Shown: positions 17,250-24,710 of the stretch, piece by piece | Layout: every line of letters begins with the position of its first letter | Numbering within the stretch: position 1 is the stretch's first letter | DNA from: an uncultured Lachnospiraceae bacterium | GTDB lineage: Bacteria > Bacillota > Clostridia > Lachnospirales > Lachnospiraceae | Length of the DNA: 64,000 bases | Direction: 5' to 3' | NCBI GenBank assembly: GCA_910588535.1 | Contig: CAJUOO010000004.1 | Span: 17,668 to 81,667, forward strand | Notes under the pieces: model-generated | Database searches by the model: none | What the model was told of the DNA's origin: nothing | Seen by the model: the letters and a program-made list of their open reading frames with translations, nothing else | Made by a program: the position numbers and the translations under genes

Positions 17250-18716
17250 TTATAACATTTTCTTCATCTCATCTGCTACAAATTGAACCTTTGTTCCAAC
17301 GATCACCTGAATGGAATTTTTACCCGGTCTTATAACGCCTGCAACTCCTGCTGATTTTATCTTTGCTTCGTCAATTAAAGTATAATCCTTGATCTCCATA
17401 CGAAGTCTTGTGATACAATTGTCAAGAGATGTGACATTTCCTCTTCCACCAAGTCCCTCCAGAATAATTGCCGCTACCTCTGTAAAGTTATTATTAGAGA
17501 GAACCGCTCTCTTCTCTGTCTCTACATCATCATCTTCTCTACCGGGTGTCTTTAAGTCAAATTTTACAATAGCAAAACGGAACACTACATAAAATACTAT
17601 AAACGCTGCTATTCCAAGAGGAATTATCATCCATGTATTCTGCGCTGCCGGAAGTGGAGCGGAGAATAACAAATCTGTAGCACCTGCTGAAAAGCTAAAG
17701 CCTGCTCGAAAGCCAATTATCGTTGTGACAACAGTAAAAATACCATATAACAATGCATAAATTACATAAAGAGCCGGTGCAAGGAACATAAAACCAAACT
17801 CAAAAGGCTCTGTAACACCACAGATAAATGCACATAATGCCGCGGAAGCTACCAAACCGATTGCAACCTGCTTTTTCCCTTCTTTTGCTGTATGAACCAT
17901 AGCCAGAGCTGCTCCTGCAACACCAAACATCATACATGGGAAGAAACCTGACATGTACATTCCAAGACTCCATGTTACATCTGCACTTGTGCGTCCTGCC
18001 CAGAAATAAGTTAAATCTCCAAGTCCAATCGTGTCAAACCAGAATACATTGTTCAACGCATGGTGCAAACCTGTCGGAATCAACAATCTATTCAAGAATA
18101 CATAGATTCCTGCTCCTATCGGTCCAAGTCCGACAATGCCTTCGCCCACAGTGATCAACACACCAAATACGATAGGCCATACAAAAAGTAAAATCGCTGC
18201 TGCTACTATAGAAACTACGCCAGCGACAATAGCCACACATCGCTTGCCGCTGAAAAATGAAAGCCATTCTGGAAGCTTCGTATTCTTAAAGCGATTGTAA
18301 CAAGTCGCTCCAATAATACCAGCAATTATACCGATAAATGGATTCTCGATCTTATTAAATGCAAGTACCTTCTTTGCATTGTCTGCTATGGAAGGCATCA
18401 ACACAGTAACCGTACTAGTGGCCAACAACTTTGTGATTATCAACCAAGATGCAAATGCTGCAAGACCCGCTGTACCTTCATGGTCATCTGACATACCTAC
18501 ACCTACACCGATAACAAACAAAAGCGCCATATTATCTATTAACGCGCCGCCTGCCTTCACCAAGAAGAACCCAAGCTTGCCCAAAAAGCCAGTGATCTCG
18601 CCACCCTGTATGGCTTCAGGACAAAGGTAATATCCAATTCCCATCAAAATACCACATATAGGCAAACACGCCACAGGAAGCATCAAAGCCTTGCCCAATT
18701 TCTGTAAATACTTCAT
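17250..18716 (-). CDS. PTS transporter EIICB, N-acetylglucosamine/glucose type
   Basis: 488 residues. The EIIC domain (about 1-385) has around ten membrane segments, the GLHHALNNVFWF and GVTEPFEFGFMFLAP signatures of the glucose/GlcNAc superfamily, and FWAGRTSADVTWSLGMYMSGFFP. The EIIB domain (about 405-488) carries the phosphorylated Cys in DNCITRLRMEIKD. No EIIA domain is fused, so an external EIIA is needed. The similarity pattern fits NagE-like GlcNAc-specific enzymes, but glucose cannot be excluded. GAGGAGG sits 9 nt before ATG 18716, favouring it over 18734. The long leader contains a terminator. Confidence 0.9.
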   Translation of the reverse strand: MKYLQKLGKALMLPVACLPICGILMGIGYYLCPEAIQGGEITGFLGKLGFFLVKAGGALIDNMALLFVIGVGVGMSDDHEGTAGLAAFASWLIITKLLATSTVTVLMPSIADNAKKVLAFNKIENPFIGIIAGIIGATCYNRFKNTKLPEWLSFFSGKRCVAIVAGVVSIVAAAILLFVWPIVFGVLITVGEGIVGLGPIGAGIYVFLNRLLIPTGLHHALNNVFWFDTIGLGDLTYFWAGRTSADVTWSLGMYMSGFFPCMMFGVAGAALAMVHTAKEGKKQVAIGLVASAALCAFICGVTEPFEFGFMFLAPALYVIYALLYGIFTVVTTIIGFRAGFSFSAGATDLLFSAPLPAAQNTWMIIPLGIAAFIVFYVVFRFAIVKFDLKTPGREDDDVETEKRAVLSNNNFTEVAAIILEGLGGRGNVTSLDNCITRLRMEIKDYTLIDEAKIKSAGVAGVIRPGKNSIQVIVGTKVQFVADEMKKML

Positions 18717-18841
18717 AAATATTTCCCTCCTCACTTTTTATTTTCTGTTCTGCCCTAGCCACAGAACCAAAACCATCATGCATCATACAACAATTACCAT
18801 TCTCATCCTCTCCCTCCCATGATACCAGCCAAAGAAACTGC

Positions 18842-18898
18842 AAAAAACCAGATTCTATAAATGAAACATCACATCCAATTTATAAAATCTGGTTTTTT
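18842..18898 (-). terminator. Intrinsic terminator inside the PTS gene leader (attenuator candidate)
   Basis: AAAAAACCAGATT (18842-18854) followed by CTATAAAT pairs with the right arm 18878-18898; about 20 bp with one or two mismatches, with a T run on the minus-strand exit. It lies between the promoter at 18955-18983 and the PTS start at 18716, the position of a BglG/GlcT-type antitermination site. No clear RAT sequence was recognised. Confidence 0.6.
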
Positions 18899-18954
18899 CT
18901 GCTCCTTTTTTCGTATCATTTCAGACGATTCTGCAATCTGTTTTTGTTATCTTG

Positions 18955-18983
18955 ATTATAACAATATGCATAATATTTGTCAA
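18955..18983 (-). promoter_or_regulatory. Consensus sigma-A promoter of the PTS gene
   Basis: On the minus strand TTGACA (18978-18983), exactly 17 bp, TATAAT (18955-18960). The leader before the PTS start is about 230 nt. The remaining AT-rich gap up to 19224 shows no gene. Confidence 0.85.
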
Positions 18984-19231
18984 CATCTTTCGCGTAATTA
19001 ATAGGCAAACTATATATATTTTTTAAAAAATACAAGGTATTTTTATTAAAATTGCACAACCTGTTTCTCTTGATTGTTAGTGTGTTTTGTACAAAAACAT
19101 ATTTCCTTGTGTGCTGGACATATTTTGAAAATTTAACTAATATTTCTTACAGATACTACTTAAAGATTGAAAAAGACACTATAGTATTTTTGAAAATAGA
19201 TCAATTATAATGACATTTCTACAAAAAATAA

Positions 19232-19261
19232 AACCTCTCACCACGAAAATGACAAGAGGTT
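19232..19261 (-). terminator. Terminator of the dipeptidase gene
   Basis: AACCTCT (19232-19238) pairs with AGAGGTT (19255-19261), with TTATTTTTTG on the minus-strand exit. Confidence 0.65.
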
Positions 19262-19271
19262 CTAATCCAAA

Positions 19272-20234
19272 TTACATAACATCATGGATAAGACGCAGCA
19301 CATTTTTATAAGCAAGCTTTTCAATCTGTCTTTCTGAGAAGCCTTCTCTTTCAAGCTGTTCAAATAATCTCACCATCTCAAGCGGTGTCCCTATCTCTAA
19401 CACCCCACCAATGCCATCAAAATCTGTCCCAAGTGCCACAAAATCTTCTCCACCTAGCTTTGTCATATGCTTGATATGGGCTACCAGCCCTGCAATTGTA
19501 CTCTCCTCCCTCTTTGCATCCTGTTGCAAAAACGCACCGTAAAAATTCACCCCTGCCACGCCACCAATCTCTGCGAGATTATATATCATATCATCCGTCA
19601 GATTTCTCGGATGAGGGCACAGCGCTCGCGCATTGGAATGAGAAGCTACCAGAGGTTTCCTTGACAAGCGAACTGCATCGTAAAATCCTCCGTCCGACAG
19701 ATGAGAGACATCTATCAACATACCAAGTTCATTCATATACCTCACAGCCTCACAGCCAAAGGAGGTAAGTCCTCTCTCCATAATTGTTCTGTCCTTAGAA
19801 TTAGGCGCGCCAAAACAATTCTCATAATTCCAAGTAAGACTGATTAGCCGCACCCCATCCTGATAGAATCTTTCAATATTAGATAATTCCCCCTGCACAT
19901 GTCTTCCATCCTCAATGGTGAGAAATGCTGACAGCTTTCCCTCACGGAAATTTCTCTCAGCATCTGCCGCGCAGCCAGCAAATGCAATGCAATCTTTATG
20001 TCTGTCAAGCGACTCATAGAACAGATTTTTCAAAGACTGATAATAAACCTCATCTTCGGGCATCCACTCTCTGTTCTGCGGAGGAAAAAATATTGCAAAA
20101 AACTGCCCATACATTCCTGCTTCCTTCATACGGCGAATATCCAACATACCTTCCGGCATCTCATAGATATCCTCCTTCTTCTTTAAAAATCCAAGCTCCA
20201 ATGTGTCACAGTGCAAATCTAAATATGGTATCAT
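19272..20234 (-). CDS. Membrane dipeptidase family (M19) metallodipeptidase
   Basis: A 320-residue renal-dipeptidase-type enzyme with a binuclear zinc site. Visible ligands: the HxD motif in YLDLHCDTLEL near residue 8, the bridging Glu in FLTIEDGRHVQGE near 105, His residues in DVSHLSDGGF and VASHSNARAL, and the GTDFDGIGG motif near 272. It cleaves dipeptides. There is no signal sequence, so it is probably cytoplasmic. AAGGGTGA precedes the ATG. Confidence 0.93.
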   Translation of the reverse strand: MIPYLDLHCDTLELGFLKKKEDIYEMPEGMLDIRRMKEAGMYGQFFAIFFPPQNREWMPEDEVYYQSLKNLFYESLDRHKDCIAFAGCAADAERNFREGKLSAFLTIEDGRHVQGELSNIERFYQDGVRLISLTWNYENCFGAPNSKDRTIMERGLTSFGCEAVRYMNELGMLIDVSHLSDGGFYDAVRLSRKPLVASHSNARALCPHPRNLTDDMIYNLAEIGGVAGVNFYGAFLQQDAKREESTIAGLVAHIKHMTKLGGEDFVALGTDFDGIGGVLEIGTPLEMVRLFEQLEREGFSERQIEKLAYKNVLRLIHDVM

Positions 20235-20372
20235 ATCAAATCACCCTTTTTCTTATACTTATGCTGCTAATATCTGCTTATGCCATTTCCATTCACAACA
20301 TACCAAAATATTCTTATCCCCTATCACATAAAGCGATCCGATCTGCATATACTTTTTATGAGGTAAAATAGA

Positions 20373-20903
20373 ATGAAAAATTTTAAGTGCTCTGTCCTTA
20401 TTGGCATAATTTTTGTAATACTCACAGGCTCACTCGCTCATTTTTTATATAACTGGTCTGAACACAATTATCTCGTCGGGCTTTTCACACCGGTCAATGA
20501 ATCCATATGGGAACATATGAAATTGCTTTTTTTCCCGATGCTGCTATACTCACTTATCATTATATATCAATTTCGAGAATGCCATCTTTGCACAGTCTCT
20601 TCTTTCTGTTTTGGAATCATTGTAGGGACACTGCTTATACCATTTTTTTACTATACCTACACTTTTATTTTGGGCAAAGATATTTTTCTTTTCGATATTG
20701 GCATATTTATTTTGAGTACTTTAATTTCTTTCTGGCTTTCCTACAAGCTTTCTCTCTCTTGCAAGTGTAAGCCTTATACACGCATATGGATCGGTTTAGT
20801 AGGTATCCTGATCATATGTTTTATCAACTTTACCTACCACCCACCCAATCAAAAAATATTTGAAGATCCAACGATCTCTCAAAATCAAAAAACTAATCCC
20901 TAA
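20373..20903 (+). CDS. DUF6512-like integral membrane protein
   Basis: 176 residues with about five predicted membrane segments and the motif FTPVNESIWEHMKLLFFPMLLYS near residues 37-59, which I associate with the DUF6512 family of Firmicutes; function unknown. GAGGTAAAATAG lies just before ATG 20373. It is transcribed away from the dipeptidase gene. The C-terminal 25 residues are hydrophilic. A palindrome-rich repeat element follows. Confidence 0.7.
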   Translation: MKNFKCSVLIGIIFVILTGSLAHFLYNWSEHNYLVGLFTPVNESIWEHMKLLFFPMLLYSLIIIYQFRECHLCTVSSFCFGIIVGTLLIPFFYYTYTFILGKDIFLFDIGIFILSTLISFWLSYKLSLSCKCKPYTRIWIGLVGILIICFINFTYHPPNQKIFEDPTISQNQKTNP

Positions 20904-20973
20904 TCTATGTATGGGACTGTCGCATTGAAAAACATATACAAGATATTATAATATCTTGTAGGATGAGTTTTTT

Positions 20974-21457
20974 ATCATTTTCGGAAGAGGTCCGTATAGT
21001 CCGTCCGCTATTTTCCTCCGTCACCCCGCTCCCGCTTAGTGAAAAATGTAACGGATACTAAGCTCGTGAAATACCTCGCTAAGTACCGACGTTTTTCAAT
21101 AGGTTCCTTGAGGAAAATAGCGGACGGACTATACTGCTTTATTGAATAATTCTTCTTCATATGCTTGTAGATCTGTATTTATTATACTTTTATTTGTATT
21201 CATAGAACATCAAATTCTCTTGAAAAAAACAATAAAAACTATCTATCGATCCTGTATAAGCAGAGATACAGCGTGTATTACCTAACTGATAAAAATAGCC
21301 TAGCGAACTGTCTGTGGTCCTCAAGGAACCTATTGAAAAACACCGGCGCTTAGCGAGGTAGTTTCGAGCTTAGCACCCGCTGCGTTTTTCGCTAAGCGAG
21401 AGCGGGGTGACGGAGGACCACAGACAGTTCGCTAGGCGGATCTTTCCAGAAAATGAT
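20974..21457. repeat. Composite palindromic element, copy A
   Basis: Two long hairpins in opposite orientation. A1 (type 1, 20994-21134) has perfect 25-bp outer arms (20994-21018 with 21110-21134). A2 (type 2, 21299-21436) has perfect 24-bp arms (21299-21322 with 21413-21436). Both contain the core CCGTCACCCCGCT...TGAAAAA...GTTTTTCAATAGGTTCCTT, reversed in A2. Outer boundaries are ATCATTTT at 20974 and AAAATGAT at 21450-21457. Just outside, 20936-20959 is a separate palindrome of TACAAGATATTATA type. No coding potential is seen across 20904-21549. Confidence 0.85.
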
Positions 21458-21549
21458 ACAACAGATTTTTAAGAACAGATAAAGCATAAATTTTACAAGA
21501 TATTATAACATTCTGTCTATGTTTTTCTTCATGTGAAAGCCCCTTTCAC

Positions 21550-22389
21550 TTATATTGTCACAATAACCCCGCCGTCGTTTGCATACATGGTGCTGACACC
21601 TGCCGTATCGAGTATAACTGTCTCTTTTACCTTAATCTTGGATAATATCATGCTCTTCACAAGCTCCGCACGCTCAGGACAATTACAATGAGAGATCATA
21701 AGCCGCTTCTCCTCTGGCTCCCTCACGTCCTTTGCCACAATATCCGCCATCCTGGCAAGTGCTTTGTTGATACCCCTCATCTGATCTAGCTTACAGATAT
21801 TTCCATCTGGCGTCGCCCCCATAACTGGTTTAATGCTCAGTACATTTGCTATAATCGCCTGAAGATTCGTAAGTCTTCCATTCTTTTTAAGAGTATCAAG
21901 AGTTTCCAAAACGAAATAGGTATTCATCGCTTTTATAAACGCCTCCACCTTTTCCACTATCTCCTCAAAGGTTGCTCCACTCTCAGCAAGCTCCCTCACC
22001 CGATATGCAATCTGTGTCTCTCCCACAGAAGCAGAACAAGAATTAAAGATATATACCTTTGTCGTCTTTTTCTCCTCCTCAAACAACTTTCTCCCCAACA
22101 CAGCACTATTATAAGATCCGCTTAACTGTTCTGACAGGGTGACAACAAAAATACAATCATACTCTCCCTGATAAGCCTGCATATATCGCTCCGGGGAAGG
22201 ACATGCTGATTTTGGACAATTCGGCGATGCGCTGACCTTCTTAATAAAATCCTTCTGATCAAATGTCTCATCATCCACGATCTGCAGATCATCTACCATC
22301 AACGTCAATGGTATCAGCTCAAATTCTGGCTGATTCTTTAACTCAACGGGAAGCTCCCCACAACTGTCCATCACTATTTTATAGTTCAT
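21550..22389 (-). CDS. DegV family fatty-acid-binding protein
   Basis: 279 residues with the DegV fold: an N-terminal MNYKIVMDSCGELP strand with the DS(C/T)xxLP signature, the lipid-contact motif TLSEQLSGSYNSAVLGRKL, NSCSASVGE, and FVLETLDTLKKNGRLTNLQAIIANVLSIKPVM. DegV/FakB-type proteins bind fatty acids and may present them to FakA kinase. GGAGG lies just before ATG 22389. A hairpin (22417-22425 with 22443-22451) sits directly upstream in the leader and argues against the longer start at 22440. Confidence 0.92.
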   Translation of the reverse strand: MNYKIVMDSCGELPVELKNQPEFELIPLTLMVDDLQIVDDETFDQKDFIKKVSASPNCPKSACPSPERYMQAYQGEYDCIFVVTLSEQLSGSYNSAVLGRKLFEEEKKTTKVYIFNSCSASVGETQIAYRVRELAESGATFEEIVEKVEAFIKAMNTYFVLETLDTLKKNGRLTNLQAIIANVLSIKPVMGATPDGNICKLDQMRGINKALARMADIVAKDVREPEEKRLMISHCNCPERAELVKSMILSKIKVKETVILDTAGVSTMYANDGGVIVTI

Positions 22390-22565
22390 AATACGTTCCT
22401 CCATATACATAGGATACGCAGTGCTATTTTTTTCATTCAAACAGCACTGCGATTGATGTAGTTTTCATTACTATATATAATAGCACACAAAACAAGTTTT
22501 GAAAAGTATTATTTACTATATTATGTGGTTTTTTATAAAGAACAACTCATACTCCATGCATTATC

Positions 22566-23837
22566 CTAAGCAAAAAACATGCGCATCAGATTGCACAAAC
22601 TTTCCTGATCCTTAGCTCCCATCGTCTCCACAGCCGAATGCATCGCAAGTATCGGCACTCCCATATCCACAGTTCTTATAACTAGCTGGCTGGAAAGAAG
22701 ACTTCCTATTGTAGCGCCGCCCAGTATGTCGGAGCGATTGACAAATCTTTTATATTCTATCTTATTCTTTTTGCATATCTGCTCTATCACTGCTGCTGCC
22801 CAGCAATCTGTCGCATATCGCTGCGTGCCGGACTGCTTGATTGCCACCCCTTCATTTAGACAAATTTGATTGGTGATATCACATTTTTCTGGACGATTCG
22901 GGTGAAGAGCATGTGCCACGTCGACAGACAGCATCATTCCTCCCGCCAGACCATTCAGATAATCCTCCCTTGTCTCACCTAAAGACAGATATAGCTTTTC
23001 TATAACATATGCCAAGAGCATGGAATCTCCACCCTGCTTTGTCTTGCTGCCAACCTCCTCATTGTCAAAAAGAGCGATCAGGTTTATTCCATCTGTGCGA
23101 GTGCCCCCAATCAATCCACTGATGCAGGCATGCACACTGGAGATATTATCAATTCTCGGCGAAGTAATCATAGATTTGTCAAATCCTGTTATCACCGGCT
23201 TATCCATAACATAAAGATTTAGCTCATAGTCAAGAATATCCTTTCCCTCTACCGAAAGTTCCTTGGCAAGCTCTTTTATAAACCAATTTCCATCCTTTTT
23301 CGTGCCGCACAGAGGAAGCAGATCAATCTGGCGGTTTAACTCCACGCCCTCATTTACCTTTCTGTTCATATGAATGGCAAGATTCGGAATGACACAGACA
23401 GGACGTTTAAAATCAACGAATCTTATCTCAGGCTCAAATACCTTTTTGCTTCGCAGCGCCACACGCCCCGCAATGGACAATGGTCTGTCAAGCCATGTAT
23501 TTAAAATTGGACCACCATAGACCTCCACATTAAGTACAGCGTAGCTGCCGGCCTTTTCTGGCAGAGATTTAAGCTTTAAACACGGCCAGTCAGTATGTGC
23601 TGCCTCGATGCGAAGCATATCCCCCGTCTGTCTCTGTTCTCCTACTGTAAAACCGATTAATGTCGAGCCATAGATGCGAAGATAATATTTTCCCCCTTTT
23701 ATTATACTCCATGTCTTATCCAAACTAAGCTCTGTAAAGCCAGCCTTGTCAAGCTGCGCGGCAGCCTCCTCCACCGCATGAAACGGTGACACACTCTTTT
23801 CTAACATTTTGCAAAATTGCTTTATATCTGATCCCAT
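22566..23837 (-). CDS. M18 family aminopeptidase
   Basis: 423 residues of the aspartyl-aminopeptidase family (binuclear zinc, tetrahedral complexes). Metal and catalytic segments are visible: EAAHTDWPCLKLK (first His), FDNEEVGSKTKQGGDS (Glu-Glu), LSVDVAHALHPN (Asp/His) and the C-terminal PILAMHSAVETMGAKD (His). It probably trims N-terminal residues from cytoplasmic peptides. GAGGA five nucleotides before ATG 23837 chooses this start within a longer frame. It follows the DUF5721-like gene by 64 bp in the same direction. Confidence 0.92.
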   Translation of the reverse strand: MGSDIKQFCKMLEKSVSPFHAVEEAAAQLDKAGFTELSLDKTWSIIKGGKYYLRIYGSTLIGFTVGEQRQTGDMLRIEAAHTDWPCLKLKSLPEKAGSYAVLNVEVYGGPILNTWLDRPLSIAGRVALRSKKVFEPEIRFVDFKRPVCVIPNLAIHMNRKVNEGVELNRQIDLLPLCGTKKDGNWFIKELAKELSVEGKDILDYELNLYVMDKPVITGFDKSMITSPRIDNISSVHACISGLIGGTRTDGINLIALFDNEEVGSKTKQGGDSMLLAYVIEKLYLSLGETREDYLNGLAGGMMLSVDVAHALHPNRPEKCDITNQICLNEGVAIKQSGTQRYATDCWAAAVIEQICKKNKIEYKRFVNRSDILGGATIGSLLSSQLVIRTVDMGVPILAMHSAVETMGAKDQESLCNLMRMFFA

Positions 23838-23901
23838 CTTTTTCCTCATTTCTGCGCCGTTTTGTATTTTTATATTGATGGATGACAGCACAAACCAACC
23901 T

Positions 23902-24396
23902 CTACTCCTCGCAGACTATCTCTGCCTGTTTTAAAAATTTCTCCAGCCTCTGCTCCCAAAAGCGCTCCAGCGACTTATCCATGGTAAAAAGCTTTATGGA
24001 CACTCCGCTGGTCAGCACAAGCTTATGATTTTCATAACGCACATTGAAAAATAAACCTTCCACATCCGACACCTGATAGGGCAGCCCACTTTTTATCAAA
24101 AGCTTTTCCATGCCACTCTCCGCCATACGAAACACAAGCTTCATACTCTCAGGCGTCTTCTTTCCCTTAATCATCTGAAAACAGATCTGTCTTACGCTTG
24201 CCCACCTGCAGATCTGTTTTTCTGCAAGCTCTTCCCATTCTTCCTTCGTATAGTATTCCTCACGAATATGCCCATCAATCATAAAAGTATTTGATGTGAC
24301 AATCACCGCCTCCACAAGCTGAAATCCATCAAAAGTATCTTTTAAAAACAGCTTTTCCATAAAATCTCTAACATCTGAAACTGTACAGGCTAACAT
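23902..24396 (-). CDS. DUF5721-like conserved hypothetical protein
   Basis: 164 residues beginning MLACTVSDVRDFMEKLFLKDTFDGF, with IVTSNTFMIDGHIREEYYTKEEWE; the pattern matches what I recall as DUF5721, a Lachnospiraceae family of unknown function. It has no TM segment or signal. TAAGGAGGAGGT directly precedes the ATG. It is probably co-transcribed with the M18 aminopeptidase. The family assignment rests on memory of the N-terminal motif. Confidence 0.7.
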   Translation of the reverse strand: MLACTVSDVRDFMEKLFLKDTFDGFQLVEAVIVTSNTFMIDGHIREEYYTKEEWEELAEKQICRWASVRQICFQMIKGKKTPESMKLVFRMAESGMEKLLIKSGLPYQVSDVEGLFFNVRYENHKLVLTSGVSIKLFTMDKSLERFWEQRLEKFLKQAEIVCEE

Positions 24397-24448
24397 ACCT
24401 CCTCCTTACCTTTATACTTCGAACCGAATCTTATCCTTCTTACCAAAT

Positions 24449-24479
24449 ATTATAGTACCATATAAGCTTGCAAAGTCAA
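24449..24479 (-). promoter_or_regulatory. Possible promoter for the DUF5721-M18 operon
   Basis: TTGACT (24474-24479) and TATAAT (24449-24454) on the minus strand; the 19-bp spacer is longer than ideal. Confidence 0.45.
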
Positions 24480-24583
24480 TCATGAACCACAAACTTCATC
24501 TGTTATACATATGATACATCCTCGAAAAGTAAACTTCTTTTTTCTTCCTCAGCCCCTTATAAATCAAGGCTTTTTATTATGTG

Positions 24584-24610
24584 TTAGCACTCAATCAAAA
24601 TGAGTGCTAA
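24584..24610 (+). promoter_or_regulatory. CIRCE operator (HrcA binding site) upstream of htpG
   Basis: TTAGCACTC-N9-GAGTGCTAA, an exact match to the CIRCE consensus. HrcA repressor binds it and links expression to GroEL status. It ends 7 bp before the -35 box. Confidence 0.95.
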
Positions 24611-24617
24611 TTTCTTC

Positions 24618-24649
24618 TTGACATTTGTAACATCCCGTACTAATATAAT
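24618..24649 (+). promoter_or_regulatory. htpG promoter
   Basis: TTGACA (24618-24623) followed by TAATAT (24641-24646, 17-bp spacer) or TATAAT (24644-24649, 20-bp spacer). CIRCE lies immediately upstream. Confidence 0.7.
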
Positions 24650-24710
24650 AAGCAATACGAATGTAACTTACTAATTTATACATTTTATAAATCAAAAGGA
24701 GTGTTTCAAG

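Noticed and set aside
18616..18843. 75-codon frame in the PTS leader and start of the PTS gene
   Set aside because: Begins with TTG inside the terminator stem, overlaps the PTS gene in another frame and has no convincing ribosome site; not a leader peptide on present evidence.
18984..19224. Very AT-rich gap as a possible replication origin
   Set aside because: No DnaA-box cluster or neighbouring dnaA/dnaN or parAB genes; ordinary AT-rich promoter region.
20936..20959. AT-rich palindrome TACAAGATATTATA... as a terminator of the DUF6512-like gene
   Set aside because: Perfect palindrome, but very AT-rich and without a T run at the right distance; it may belong to the flank of composite element A.
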